A stretch of 64,000 nucleotides of DNA from Pseudomonas beijingensis (GTDB lineage Bacteria > Pseudomonadota > Gammaproteobacteria > Pseudomonadales > Pseudomonadaceae). The position numbers and the translations under genes are program-made. The notes under the pieces were generated by a model that had not been told where the DNA came from, made no database searches, and saw nothing but the letters and a program-made list of their open reading frames with translations. The stretch spans positions 2,918,001-2,982,000 of the forward strand of contig NZ_CP117425.1 of assembly GCF_030687295.1 (NCBI RefSeq), in the 5' to 3' direction. Shown here piece after piece: positions 17,970 to 26,738 of this stretch (position 1 is the first letter of the stretch; every line of letters begins with the position of its first letter).

Positions 17970-20900
17970 TTATTTTGCCTTGGCGATCTCCGTTTCCAGA
18001 GCCCACTCCAGGTCGCTCATGGCGCGGTCGAGGGCGTCGATGCAGTCGCTGATTCGTTCAGGTGCCTGTGCCTGATGACACGCCTGCTCCAATGCCTCGC
18101 ACCGCTGGATCAGCGTGGTCGCCTGGACGATGCGGGCTACGCCTTTTATCTTGTGCGCCGTTTCGGTCAGCGCTTGCCGGTTTGCGTCCTGGGCGACGTC
18201 GAGCAACTCCTGGCGGTCCGAGCGACTGCTGCTGAGTAGTTCCGCCAGCAGGCGCCGGTTGGACGTAGGGTCGCCGCCGGTCAACGCCTGGAGGCTGTGC
18301 ACGCTGAAAGCCGCCGGGCGACCGCTGGGTTTGACCGTCTTGATCCATTGGCTCAGGGCACTCAGGCTGATCGGTTTGAACAGGCAGTCATCCATTCCGG
18401 CGTCCTGGCAGCGTTGTTTTTCCTCCGGCTGGGCATTGGCGGTGAACCCCAGGAGGGTGCAGGGCGGCCGCCGCTGTTCGGACTCCTCGCGACGAATCGA
18501 CCGGGCCAGTTCGTAACCGCTCATGATGGGCATGTTGCAATCGGCGATGACAAGATCGAAATGGCCTTTCTGCCAGACCTCGAGCCCGTGGGCACCATCA
18601 TGGGCGACCTGGTAGTGATGGCCGAGGTATTCCAATTGCTGGGACATCAGCAGGCGATTGGCGGGGTGATCGTCCACGATCAGGACGTTCAAGGCGGCCT
18701 GGGCCGTTTCGATGACCGGTTCAAGTGGAACGCTAAGCGGCGCCGTTGACAGGACGGTGAGTTGCAGGCGGACCAGGACTTGGGTACCGAAGCCAGGTTG
18801 GCTGCTCATGTGCAGGCTACCGCCCATCATCCGGCATAGGTTACGACTGATCACCAGCCCCAGTCCCGCGCCTTTGCGGGCCATCCGACTGGTGTTATCG
18901 ACCTGGGCAAAAGGTTCGAACAAGCGTTGCAGGTCGGCCGGACCGATGCCAATGCCGCTGTCGTTGACCTCCAGATGCATGTGCAGCACATCGTTCCGCT
19001 CGGTTGGCGACAGCCTTACCTTGACCACGACCTGGCCCTGCTCGGTGAATTTGAGGGCATTGCTGATCAGGTTCGACAGCACCTGCTTGAATCGCAAGGG
19101 GTCTATCAACACGTCAGGATTGCCCTCGGCGGTGTCGAACTGTAGCGACAACGCCAGGTTTTTCTGCCGGGCCACTCCCTCGAAGACCCGTATGACCGAT
19201 TGCAGCAGGGCCCTGAGGTTGACGCGTTCGGGGGCCAGGCTCAAATGGCCGGATTCGATACGGGCGATGTCCAGGATGTCGCCTATCAGTTCGAGCATGC
19301 CGGAAGCCGACTCGTACGCGACTGCAATGGTCGAACGGTCCACGTGGCCTTTGTCGGCGTGTTTCAGGGCCAGCTCGAGCATGCCGATCACCGCGTTCAT
19401 CGGGGTGCGGATTTCATGGCTCATGGTGGCCAGGAACGTGCTTTTGGCGCGGTTCGCGTCATCGGCCCGTTGCTTGGATGCGCGCAGTTCCTCGAACAGC
19501 TGCCGGCGTTCACTGATGTCGATCCAGCCGCCGATGATGCCTTGCACTTGCGCGGCTGAGTTTCGGTAGGGAAGGATCCAGTGATAGATCGTCAGTTTAC
19601 GGTCGCCGATGTGCAGGGGACGGTCGACGATCAGGGCAGTGCCTTCGGCCATGACGCGCTGGTAGTCCGCCTGGTATTCCTGCGCTTCGAAGGCGTTGCT
19701 CATGGAGCCTGGCATCGAGTCCTTGCCGATGATGTCTTCGCGCCTGGCGTTGAACGCTTCCAGGTAACTGTCGTTGCAGCTTTGCAGGATGCCGTTGCGA
19801 TCCCTCACGTAAATAGGGTGGGGGGTGCCATTAAGCAGCGAATGCATGAATTCGAGTTGATCGTTGAGGGCCAGTTCTGCCCGTTGACGCTGCCTGATCT
19901 GGCGCTGCATGTAGGCGTTCCACGCCAGGGAAAGCAGCAGCAATAGGCCGACGCCCGCGACGACCTGGAAGAACAGGCGGTTATAGGTGCGCCAGGTGTG
20001 TTCCGAGGGAGAGACGTAACCGCGCCAGCGGTTGTTGATGACGCCCAGCTCGTCGGGGTCGATGCTGGTCAGGGCCTTGTCGAGGATGGCGTTCAACTCG
20101 CTGGCGTTTTTGGCCGTGGCCAGCGCGAACAGCGCCTGTTGGGTGCCCACCGTGCTGCTGATCTGCAACCTGTCCCGCCACGCATGGGAGGAAATGAAGT
20201 AGTTGGCCATCACCTGCGAGTGCACGCTGCCGTCGACCTGGCCATGGGCGAGCATGTCTACGGCGCGTAAGGGGCCGTCCGTTTCGATGATCTGGATGCT
20301 CGGGTACTGGCTGCGCAGCCATTCAATGACCGGATTACCCTTGGCGATCGCCACGCTGGCGTGGCCGAATTGATCCAGTGTGGTGGGCGTGTCGGACGGC
20401 TTGCGGGTCAATAGAACGAACGAGCTGTCGACGTAGGGACGGCTGAATTTCAACTGGCGTTGCCGTTCACTGCTGGGCAACAGTGCGGCGATCATGTCGG
20501 CTTGATCGTTCAGGACTGCGGCAATCATTTCACTGTCGTGCTGATGGCGCTGGATGTCCAGGCGCAGGCCGGTGCGCAACCGGATCAGTTCCAGCAGGTC
20601 GGCGCTGATGCCGCGAAAATCACCGTCCGAATCGAAGAAGGTGAAGGGGGCGGAGGTTTCGTTTACCGCCACCCGGACTACCGGATGCCGGGCCAGCCAG
20701 CGTTGCTCGCGGTCGGTCAGTTGTACCCGGTGGTCTGTGAGGTACAGGTCGCTGCCTGCGCTCCAGCGCTTGGAAATGGCCGCCTGTTCGGCGATGGGAA
20801 CCTGGTTCAGCGTAGCGTTGATGATGTCCAGCAGACGGGTATCGCCACGGCGTACGGCGAAACCGAATCCATAGGATTCATGTTTGCCGAAGCTGGCCAT

Positions 20901-21590
20901 ACGGATATTGCTCAAGTAACCCTTGCTGATCATGTAGTGGGTGGACAGGGTATCGCCGAGAAATACATCGGCCTGGCCAAAGGCGACAGCGTTGATGGCG
21001 TTCTGGTAGGACGGATAGGTGGTGATGATTGCCTTGGGGTAGAGTTTTTCGATTTCCCGCAATGGCAGGTAGTGATAGACCATACTCAGCCGCAACCCCT
21101 TGAGGTCTTCATTCAGGGATCGGCTTTCATTCGTTCGGGTGACGAGCACGGGTTGGTCCACTGCGTATGGCGTCGAGAGCGCAATGTCGGGGTCGCGGGC
21201 CTCGAAACCGTTGGCGGTGCCCAGCATATCGATTTTCCCATCCTTGAGCGCCGCCATGGCTGCCTCACGGGAAGCGAAACGCAGGACACTCATGGGCAGG
21301 CCGGTGGCCTTGGCGAGGATGTTGGCATAGTCGGCGGTCAGGCCCTCGTAGTCGCGTCCGCTGGCGGAGAGATCGAAGGGCGGGTAATCCGGTGCGGAAG
21401 TTCCCAGGACCAGTTCCTGCCGGCTTTTTAGCCAGGCGCGGTGGACATCATCGAGCTTGATCTCGGCCTGAGCCATGGACGAACGCCCTAGCAGCGTGTA
21501 CTGCCCGGGCGCATCCGGTGTCGCCGCGAGCACTCCTGTATATAACGCTGCGCTGATCAGCAGGAGGCATTCGGTTATGCGTCTGAGCAT
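17970..21590 (-). CDS. Unorthodox BvgS/EvgS-type hybrid sensor kinase
   Basis: 1206 residues. A signal peptide is followed by two tandem periplasmic SBP_bac_3 Venus-flytrap domains (about 55-280 and 300-535) and one transmembrane helix (VVAGVGLLLLLSLAW). Then come PAS (about 585-700), HisKA (FLATMSHEIRTPMNAV), HATPase (NDSGIGI, GAGLGLVIS), a receiver (VLIVDDHPANR, DLVIADCNMPIMSG) and a C-terminal Hpt (TAHKIKGVARI). The four-step phosphorelay ends at the partner response regulator, whose gene begins 9 bp beyond on the promoter side. RocS1 and EvgS are relatives; no ligand is assigned. Confidence 0.9.
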   Translation of the reverse strand: MLRRITECLLLISAALYTGVLAATPDAPGQYTLLGRSSMAQAEIKLDDVHRAWLKSRQELVLGTSAPDYPPFDLSASGRDYEGLTADYANILAKATGLPMSVLRFASREAAMAALKDGKIDMLGTANGFEARDPDIALSTPYAVDQPVLVTRTNESRSLNEDLKGLRLSMVYHYLPLREIEKLYPKAIITTYPSYQNAINAVAFGQADVFLGDTLSTHYMISKGYLSNIRMASFGKHESYGFGFAVRRGDTRLLDIINATLNQVPIAEQAAISKRWSAGSDLYLTDHRVQLTDREQRWLARHPVVRVAVNETSAPFTFFDSDGDFRGISADLLELIRLRTGLRLDIQRHQHDSEMIAAVLNDQADMIAALLPSSERQRQLKFSRPYVDSSFVLLTRKPSDTPTTLDQFGHASVAIAKGNPVIEWLRSQYPSIQIIETDGPLRAVDMLAHGQVDGSVHSQVMANYFISSHAWRDRLQISSTVGTQQALFALATAKNASELNAILDKALTSIDPDELGVINNRWRGYVSPSEHTWRTYNRLFFQVVAGVGLLLLLSLAWNAYMQRQIRQRQRAELALNDQLEFMHSLLNGTPHPIYVRDRNGILQSCNDSYLEAFNARREDIIGKDSMPGSMSNAFEAQEYQADYQRVMAEGTALIVDRPLHIGDRKLTIYHWILPYRNSAAQVQGIIGGWIDISERRQLFEELRASKQRADDANRAKSTFLATMSHEIRTPMNAVIGMLELALKHADKGHVDRSTIAVAYESASGMLELIGDILDIARIESGHLSLAPERVNLRALLQSVIRVFEGVARQKNLALSLQFDTAEGNPDVLIDPLRFKQVLSNLISNALKFTEQGQVVVKVRLSPTERNDVLHMHLEVNDSGIGIGPADLQRLFEPFAQVDNTSRMARKGAGLGLVISRNLCRMMGGSLHMSSQPGFGTQVLVRLQLTVLSTAPLSVPLEPVIETAQAALNVLIVDDHPANRLLMSQQLEYLGHHYQVAHDGAHGLEVWQKGHFDLVIADCNMPIMSGYELARSIRREESEQRRPPCTLLGFTANAQPEEKQRCQDAGMDDCLFKPISLSALSQWIKTVKPSGRPAAFSVHSLQALTGGDPTSNRRLLAELLSSSRSDRQELLDVAQDANRQALTETAHKIKGVARIVQATTLIQRCEALEQACHQAQAPERISDCIDALDRAMSDLEWALETEIAKAK

Positions 21591-21599
21591 CCTGTTTTC

Positions 21600-22226
21600 T
21601 CACACCAGCGCGTTGCGCTTCGCCATTTCAATCAGCTCGACCAGGGACTTGACCTTGAGTTTCTGCATCAGGCGCTTTTTATAAGTGCTGACGGTTTTAT
21701 TGCTGAGAAACATCCCCTTGGCTATTTCCTTGTTGGTCCGGCCTTGGGCAAAAAGTTGCAGTACCATCAGTTCCCGATCATTGACGCTTTTGAACAGGTC
21801 CAGCTCTATGCTGCGCGGGTCATCCGGGCGTACCGGGTTCAGCGCCTGGCTGGGAAAGTAGTTATAGCCGGACAATACCGCTTTGATCGCGCTGACAAGT
21901 TCGCTGAGGTCTTCCTGTTTGCACACGTAACCAGAGGCGCCGGATTGCATGCATCGGATACCAAAGAGCGTCGGCGATTGTGCCGTGAGCACCAGTGTCT
22001 TGAGCGGCGTGGTCATGGCGTTGAAGCGCGACAGAATTTCCAGCCCGTCAAGTTTGGGGATGCTGATGTCCAGGATAACCAGGTCTGGCATGCATTCGCG
22101 CACCATTTGCATCGCGTCGACGCCGTTGTCAGTTTCTCCTACGACCTTATAGCCCTCATGTTCCAGGAGCATTCGAACGGCGAGGCGGATGACCGGATGA
22201 TCGTCGACAATGAAAACGGAGTTCAT
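21600..22226 (-). CDS. BvgA/EvgA-type LuxR-family response regulator
   Basis: 208 residues. The receiver has VDDHP, phosphoacceptor Asp in LVILDISIPKLDG, and the conserved T/K residues (VLTAQS, CKQED). A C-terminal LuxR helix-turn-helix follows (about 145-205: LMVLQLFAQGRTNKEIAKGMFLSNKTVSTYKKRLMQKL). It is co-directional with, and 9 bp ahead of, the hybrid kinase gene, so the two form one operon with the regulator first. A BvgA-like heptad lies 100 bp upstream. The overall organisation matches BvgA and EvgA rather than NarL. Confidence 0.9.
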   Translation of the reverse strand: MNSVFIVDDHPVIRLAVRMLLEHEGYKVVGETDNGVDAMQMVRECMPDLVILDISIPKLDGLEILSRFNAMTTPLKTLVLTAQSPTLFGIRCMQSGASGYVCKQEDLSELVSAIKAVLSGYNYFPSQALNPVRPDDPRSIELDLFKSVNDRELMVLQLFAQGRTNKEIAKGMFLSNKTVSTYKKRLMQKLKVKSLVELIEMAKRNALV

Positions 22227-22324
22227 GAATAAATTACCCTGCGAACTTGAATAAAGCGCGCACCTTAGCCCACTTACAGCCGGGGCCGTACGAAGAGACG
22301 GGTATGCAACTTCAATTTCAGAAG

Positions 22325-22333
22325 TTTCCTACA
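22325..22333 (+). promoter_or_regulatory. BvgA/EvgA-like binding heptad upstream of the regulator operon
   Basis: TTTCCTACA fits the BvgA heptad TTTCCTA and the EvgA half-site TTCYTACA. It lies about 100 bp upstream of the regulator gene in an AT-rich region. The remainder of the 399-bp gap (22227-22625) holds only a single REP and no credible gene. One half-site alone is weak evidence; autoregulation is inferred. Confidence 0.4.
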
Positions 22334-22553
22334 AAAAAAGAGGCAAGATATTACGGTGTAATCGGTTTTTTAGTAGGTGGATGACAATAAGAGGGGAGAT
22401 GTTGGCGGTGTGTGGAAGGATATTTCTTTGATTGTGTTGTTTGTGCAAACAAAGGACGCGCTTTAACCAAGATTTGTGTAAGCCATACATTTATTTATCT
22501 ACTTCAAACTCCTTGTGGGGTGGTGCTACAAAATCCACATGCACCGCCAATCC

Positions 22554-22581
22554 CCTGCGGGAGCGAGCTTGCTCGCGATGG
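22554..22581. repeat. Solitary REP element
   Basis: A single GGGAGCGAGCTTGCTCGCGA unit without its inverted partner. The preceding text (ACAAAATCCACATGCACCGCC) resembles the spacer of the REPINs at 6323 and 30603, so this is a decayed REPIN with its left half lost. Confidence 0.8.
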
Positions 22582-22625
22582 CGGTGGATCTGTGTGCATC
22601 GATGTAGGATGTGCCAGGGTATATT

Positions 22626-23954
22626 TTATTGGCGCGTGCGGCCGGTCATCTCCTGGGCCATTTCGCTGGCATAGCTGTCAGTCACGCCGGCGATGAAGTC
22701 GATCATTCGCAGGAATGCGCCATGCAAAGGGCCGTTGGGATCTGGCGCATTGTTCCCCAGCAGGTCGAGGATGCGCCGATTCTTGAACGAAGGCGTGCGG
22801 CCACCGTGCTGTTCGAGGGCGGCGCCGCAAAAGCCGTTGAGCAGGATTTCCAACGTGGTGTAGGCGCCGATCTCATGCAGGGTCTTGCGCTTGTCCTGGA
22901 AGATTTTCCGGCGCGCCATGTCCTTGGCATTCAACACGCAGCGTTTTGCCGGGCCGTGCATATGCTCCACCAGGTCCCCTGGCAGCGTGCCGGCAAGCAA
23001 CGCTTCCTGCTGCTCGACAAACGCCCGGGCGGCGGCGTTGGTCAGGTGTTCGATGGCCTTGCCCCGCAGGATCGCCAGTTTGCGCCGTCGCGAGTCCAGT
23101 GGCCCCAGTTGCCGGTAGGTGTCCGGAAGATCGTCGCCCACCAGGTCCAGGAGCAGCGATTCCACCTGTGGGTATTCCAGCAGATCCATCTCCACGCCGT
23201 CTTCCAGGTCGATCAGCGCATAGCAGATGTCATCGGCGGCCTCCATCAGGTAAACCAGCGGATGCCGTGCCCAGCGTTGATCCTCGATCTGTGGCAAACC
23301 CAGTTTATGGGCGATCTGTTCCAACAGTGGCAGTTCGCTCTGGTAGCAACCGAACTTATGCTTCTTGTAGCCCAGGGAATCGGCGTGGCGGGCAGTCCAG
23401 GGGTATTTCAGGTACGTGCCGAGGGTGGCATAGGTCAGCCGGGTTCCGCCGTCGAACTGGTGGTATTCAAGTTGGGTGAGGACGCGGAAGCCTTGGGCGT
23501 TGCCTTCGAAATTGAGGAAGTCGTTGCGCTCGGCTTCGCTCATAGCATCAAGCCAACCACGCCCGGCGGCCTGCTGGAACCAATAACGAATGGCGTCCTC
23601 GCCGGAATGACCGAACGGCGGGTTGCCAATGTCGTGTGCCAGGCAAGCCGATTGCACCACCATGCCCAGGTCGCTTGGCTCGCACCAGTCGGGCAGGGCA
23701 TTGCGGATGGTTTCTCCCACGCGCATGCCCAGGGAGCGCCCGACGCAACTGACTTCCAGGGAATGGGTCAGGCGCGTGTGGATGTGGTCGTTGCTGGAAA
23801 CCGGATGCACTTGCGTCTTGCGCCCGAGGCGGCGGAAGGCACCGGAAAAGATGATGCGGTCGTGGTCTTTGTGGAAGGGACTACGGCCCAGTTCTTGCGG
23901 GCTATGCAGCGGTTTTCCGAGACGTTCGCGAGTCAGCAGGGTATGCCAATCCAA
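22626..23954 (-). CDS. dgt: Deoxyguanosinetriphosphate triphosphohydrolase (dGTPase)
   Basis: About 442 residues with an HD domain. The sequence [18 protein letters not shown] is followed by [15 protein letters not shown] (first metal His), [16 protein letters not shown] (HD pair and second His) and [17 protein letters not shown] (distal Asp). Enzymes of this family hydrolyse dGTP to deoxyguanosine and triphosphate and limit the dNTP pool. Homology begins at [14 protein letters not shown], so a TTG start at 23954 with GGAG 10 nt upstream is chosen; an in-frame ATG at 24017 would add 21 unrelated residues. Its long form is the one usual in Pseudomonas. Confidence 0.9.
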   Translation of the reverse strand: MDWHTLLTRERLGKPLHSPQELGRSPFHKDHDRIIFSGAFRRLGRKTQVHPVSSNDHIHTRLTHSLEVSCVGRSLGMRVGETIRNALPDWCEPSDLGMVVQSACLAHDIGNPPFGHSGEDAIRYWFQQAAGRGWLDAMSEAERNDFLNFEGNAQGFRVLTQLEYHQFDGGTRLTYATLGTYLKYPWTARHADSLGYKKHKFGCYQSELPLLEQIAHKLGLPQIEDQRWARHPLVYLMEAADDICYALIDLEDGVEMDLLEYPQVESLLLDLVGDDLPDTYRQLGPLDSRRRKLAILRGKAIEHLTNAAARAFVEQQEALLAGTLPGDLVEHMHGPAKRCVLNAKDMARRKIFQDKRKTLHEIGAYTTLEILLNGFCGAALEQHGGRTPSFKNRRILDLLGNNAPDPNGPLHGAFLRMIDFIAGVTDSYASEMAQEMTGRTRQ

Positions 23955-24028
23955 GGCCGGTTGCTCCGTTCGATGATGTCGATGCCCTAGCTTCCCGGTT
24001 CGTGGGTCGCCCTGCAAGGCTTATGCGG

Positions 24029-24122
24029 GTAGGAGCTGCCGAAGGCTGCGATCTTTTCGTTCACTCAGGATTCAATTGGCTGGGACAAGATCGCAGCCCC
24101 GTTGCACTCGACAGCTCCTACA
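24029..24122. repeat. Inverted repeat of a second intergenic family
   Basis: GTAGGAGCTGCCGAAGGCTGCGATC and the inverted parts GATCGCAGCC and CAGCTCCTAC form an imperfect palindrome of about 94 bp between dgt and the yqjK-like gene. The AGGAGCTG/GCTGCGATC motif is unrelated to the GGGAGC REP family elsewhere in the window. Confidence 0.75.
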
Positions 24123-24144
24123 CAGCGCTTGCTCCACGATCCCT

Positions 24145-24480
24145 TCAGGGTTTGCGCAGGTCCTTGGCCAGCTTGACCAGCGGCAGCAATGTCGTTGCCA
24201 GGCGGATCAGGCCAGTTAAACCACCGCCACCGCCATGGCGGGTCCGTTTTCCGGTTAGGAAACCGAGCAGGGACACCGCCGCTACGCCCCACAGTGGCGC
24301 ATGCTTGATGCCGAAACCTTCGTGCCAGCTTTGCGTCAAGCCGCGCACCCGTTGCAAGGGCTGCAGCAATTGGCGCGTCTCCTGGCGGATTTCCTGGCGG
24401 TGCATTTCCATGCGCAGGCGCACCAGTGCCTTGCGCATTTCCTGTCGTGTCCGGGCTTGAGGGATATCAGGCAGGCTCAT
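24145..24480 (-). CDS. Small membrane protein, YqjK-like position
   Basis: 111 residues. The N-terminal half is highly charged and arginine/glutamine-rich (MRKALVRLRMEMHRQEIRQ), predicted helical. One hydrophobic segment (LWGVAAVSLLGFLTG, about 63-77) is followed by a glycine-rich stretch and a second amphipathic helix. It is the last gene of a three-gene operon with a YqjD-like and a YqjE-like gene, overlapping the latter by 4 nt. The gene order matches E. coli yqjD-yqjE-yqjK, and the layout (charged helix, one membrane span) fits YqjK, but direct similarity is weak. Function is unknown. Confidence 0.6.
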   Translation of the reverse strand: MSLPDIPQARTRQEMRKALVRLRMEMHRQEIRQETRQLLQPLQRVRGLTQSWHEGFGIKHAPLWGVAAVSLLGFLTGKRTRHGGGGGLTGLIRLATTLLPLVKLAKDLRKP

Positions 24481-24866
24481 GGCAGCAGGCGCTCCCGGTC
24501 ATTGGCCAGTTCTTCGAGGGTGGCGTTGAAAGGGGAGGACTCGTCGTAGATCGCTGCCTTGAGCCGCAGACCGCAGAACAGCGCCGCCAGCAGATAAAAC
24601 AAGCACAGGCCGATAATGCCCGACAGACGATAGGTGTCCCAGACCAGGATCAGCACCAGCGCCGAAAGCCCGACCAGCAGCAGCAAGCCGAACACCAGTG
24701 CAAGACCGGCGAACAGCAGGAGGCTGACGGTGCGGGCCTTCTGTTCCTGCAACTCCATGCCGAACAATTCGACGTGGCTGTGTAGCAAGCCAAGAAACGC
24801 CGCGCCCAGGCGGCGTGCTGTAGGTTGTGTGCCCGCTTCGGACGAGCCGGATTCGTCGATACCCAT
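24477..24866 (-). CDS. Phage-holin-superfamily/YqjE-like membrane protein
   Basis: 129 residues. Two adjacent transmembrane segments (about 48-70, AGLALVFGLLLLVGLSALVLILVW, and about 78-100) are flanked by a charged N-terminal helix with LFGMELQEQKAR. This is the compact two-helix YqjE / putative Actinobacteria-holin-X family. Such proteins are chromosomal, not phage genes; the function is unknown, and E. coli relatives sit with the ribosome-hibernation protein YqjD. The start MGIDESGSSE at 24866 is chosen because it follows the upstream stop by only 2 nt. The longer frame to 24935 would overlap yqjD. Confidence 0.65.
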   Translation of the reverse strand: MGIDESGSSEAGTQPTARRLGAAFLGLLHSHVELFGMELQEQKARTVSLLLFAGLALVFGLLLLVGLSALVLILVWDTYRLSGIIGLCLFYLLAALFCGLRLKAAIYDESSPFNATLEELANDRERLLP

Positions 24867-24868
24867 GA

Positions 24869-25183
24869 TCAGCGCCGTGTCGCCAGCAGACCGATCAGAA
24901 AACCAACGCCCGCGGCAATGCCTACCGATTGCCAAGGGTTGGCCTGTACATATTCCTCAGTGGCGACTACCGCAGCCTGGCCACGTTCGCGCATGGAGTC
25001 TTCAGTCAGCTTGAGCGTCTCGCGGGCGCGCAGGAGGGTTTCGTGGATCTGGCTGCGCAGCGCATCGGCTTGATCGCCTGCCAGCGTCGCGGTGTGATCG
25101 AGCAAGCGCTCCGTGTCGCTGACCAGCGTCTGGAAATCTTCCATCAGGATGTCTTGAGCAGTCTTTGCCTGGGTTCTGGCCAT
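24869..25183 (-). CDS. DUF883 (ElaB/YqjD/YgaM-like) tail-anchored protein
   Basis: 104 residues. A long acidic amphipathic helix (residues 1-75: DILMEDFQTLVSDTERLLDHTATLAG...) is followed by YVQANPWQSVGIAAGVGFLIGLLATRR. That C-terminal stretch is the hallmark DUF883 membrane anchor with a GxxxG-type stretch. E. coli YqjD binds ribosomes at the inner membrane in stationary phase. This gene is first in a tight operon with YqjE- and YqjK-like genes. Identification of the family is firm; a ribosome-inactivating role here is inferred only from E. coli. Confidence 0.85.
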   Translation of the reverse strand: MARTQAKTAQDILMEDFQTLVSDTERLLDHTATLAGDQADALRSQIHETLLRARETLKLTEDSMRERGQAAVVATEEYVQANPWQSVGIAAGVGFLIGLLATRR

Positions 25184-25521
25184 GGGTGAATCTCCGTAAG
25201 TGACGTCTGAAGCGTTCGAGTATGAGCCTTGCTGGAAGGTTCAGTGAAAGTGACTGGTACAACTTTTGCTCAGGCATCTGCCATGTACTGGTGCGTCAGC
25301 CTGCGCCAGTGCGCTGAAGCTGGGCGCAAGCCCGCAAAACCTTAACCCAAATAATCAAAACCCGCGAAGCAGCTCCAAGCGGGGCTTCGTTTTGCCCGTT
25401 GTGGCGCACCAAAGCGGTTCGTTGGCCTGCGTTCGGCCGACGAATCGTTTCAACTTGGTGCGCTTGTGGGGTGGATGAGCCGGTTTGGTGCTTTTTTCAA
25501 CTTTTTCAGGTCTGCCAACCC
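25184..25521. other. 338-bp divergent gap between yqjD-like and amtB genes
   Basis: It must hold promoters for both genes. A hairpin-like CGAAGC...GCTTCG followed by TTTT (about 25374-25392) looks like a weak terminator or attenuator ahead of amtB. GCGCACCAA (25401) and TTGGTGCGC (25454) form a wide inverted repeat that recalls NtrC half-sites but with atypical spacing. No good sigma54 -24/-12 pair was found. Confidence 0.3.
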
Positions 25522-26730
25522 ATGGAAAATATGCAAAGTGCCGTGGACAGTCTGGTCCACAGCTCCAACACGCTGTTCATCCTGCTCGGCGCCGTCATGG
25601 TCCTGGCCATGCATGCCGGCTTCGCCTTTCTTGAGGTGGGAACGGTCCGGCAAAAAAACCAGGTCAATGCGCTGTCGAAGATCCTCAGCGATTTCGCGGT
25701 CTCGACCCTGGCCTATTTCTTTGTAGGCTACTGGATTTCCTACGGTGTGACCTTCCTGCAGCCAGCGGCGGTGCTCAGCACCGATCATGGCTACAGCCTG
25801 GTGAAGTTCTTCTTCTTGTTGACCTTTGCCGCCGCGATCCCGGCCATCATTTCCGGCGGTATTGCCGAGCGTGCGCGGTTCGCCCCGCAGTTGTGCGCCA
25901 CAGTGCTGATCGTGGCGTTTGTCTATCCGTTCTTCGAAGGCTTGGTCTGGAACGGCAATTTCGGCCTGCAGGCCTGGCTGCAAGCCCGGTTCGGCGCCAG
26001 TTTCCATGACTTCGCCGGCTCTGTGGTGGTGCATGCCATGGGCGGTTGGCTGGCGTTGGCCGCGGTGCTTTTGCTCGGCCCCCGCAATGGCCGCTACCGG
26101 GACGGTCGCCTGGTGGCGTTCGCGCCTTCGAGCATTCCATTCCTGGCCTTGGGCTCGTGGATCCTGATTGTCGGCTGGTTCGGGTTCAACGTGATGAGTG
26201 CCCAGACCCTGCCTGGGGTGAGCGGGCTGGTGGCGGTCAATTCGTTGATGGCCATGGTAGGCGGTACCGTGGCGGCCTTGATTGTCGGGCGCAATGACCC
26301 AGGCTTCCTGCACAACGGCCCGCTGGCCGGGCTGGTGGCGGTCTGTGCCGGTTCCGACCTGATGCACCCGGTGGGTGCGCTGGCCACGGGTGCCATTGCC
26401 GGTGCTTTGTTTGTCTGGTGCTTCACGGCGGCTCAGGGCAAGTGGAAGATCGACGATGTGCTCGGCGTCTGGCCGCTGCACGGGCTGTGCGGCGTCTGGG
26501 GTGGCATTGCCTGTGGCATCTTTGGCCAGGGTGCCCTCGGCGGCCTGGGTGGGGTTAGCCTGATCAGCCAGTTGATTGGCACTGCACTGGGTGTTGTCGT
26601 CGCCCTGGCTGGCGGGTTTGCGGTCTATGGCGCGATCAAGGCCGTGCTGGGACTGCGCTTGAGCCAGGAAGAAGAGTATTACGGTGCCGACCTGTCGATT
26701 CACAAGATCGGCGCAGTCAGCCAGGACTGA
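25522..26730 (+). CDS. amtB: Ammonium transporter (Amt/AmtB family)
   Basis: 402 residues with about 11 transmembrane segments. The family signature region DFAGSVVVHAMGGWLALAA contains the first pore histidine (VHAMGG). The second pore histidine is in VWPLHGLCGVWGGIACGIF, and FAAAIPAIISGGIAERARF is the conserved helix V entrance. It conducts ammonium into the cell. The ATG at 25522 (MENMQSAVDSLVHSSNTLF) is taken because the extended frame upstream lacks membrane character. No glnK gene adjoins it, unlike the canonical glnK-amtB operon, so this is probably an additional or orphan Amt. Confidence 0.93.
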   Translation: MENMQSAVDSLVHSSNTLFILLGAVMVLAMHAGFAFLEVGTVRQKNQVNALSKILSDFAVSTLAYFFVGYWISYGVTFLQPAAVLSTDHGYSLVKFFFLLTFAAAIPAIISGGIAERARFAPQLCATVLIVAFVYPFFEGLVWNGNFGLQAWLQARFGASFHDFAGSVVVHAMGGWLALAAVLLLGPRNGRYRDGRLVAFAPSSIPFLALGSWILIVGWFGFNVMSAQTLPGVSGLVAVNSLMAMVGGTVAALIVGRNDPGFLHNGPLAGLVAVCAGSDLMHPVGALATGAIAGALFVWCFTAAQGKWKIDDVLGVWPLHGLCGVWGGIACGIFGQGALGGLGGVSLISQLIGTALGVVVALAGGFAVYGAIKAVLGLRLSQEEEYYGADLSIHKIGAVSQD

Positions 26731-26738
26731 TCGGCGCA

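Noticed and set aside
25401..25462. NtrC operator upstream of amtB
   Set aside because: GCACC/GGTGC halves are present but about 40 bp apart, and no sigma54 -24/-12 pair follows; too weak to list as a site.
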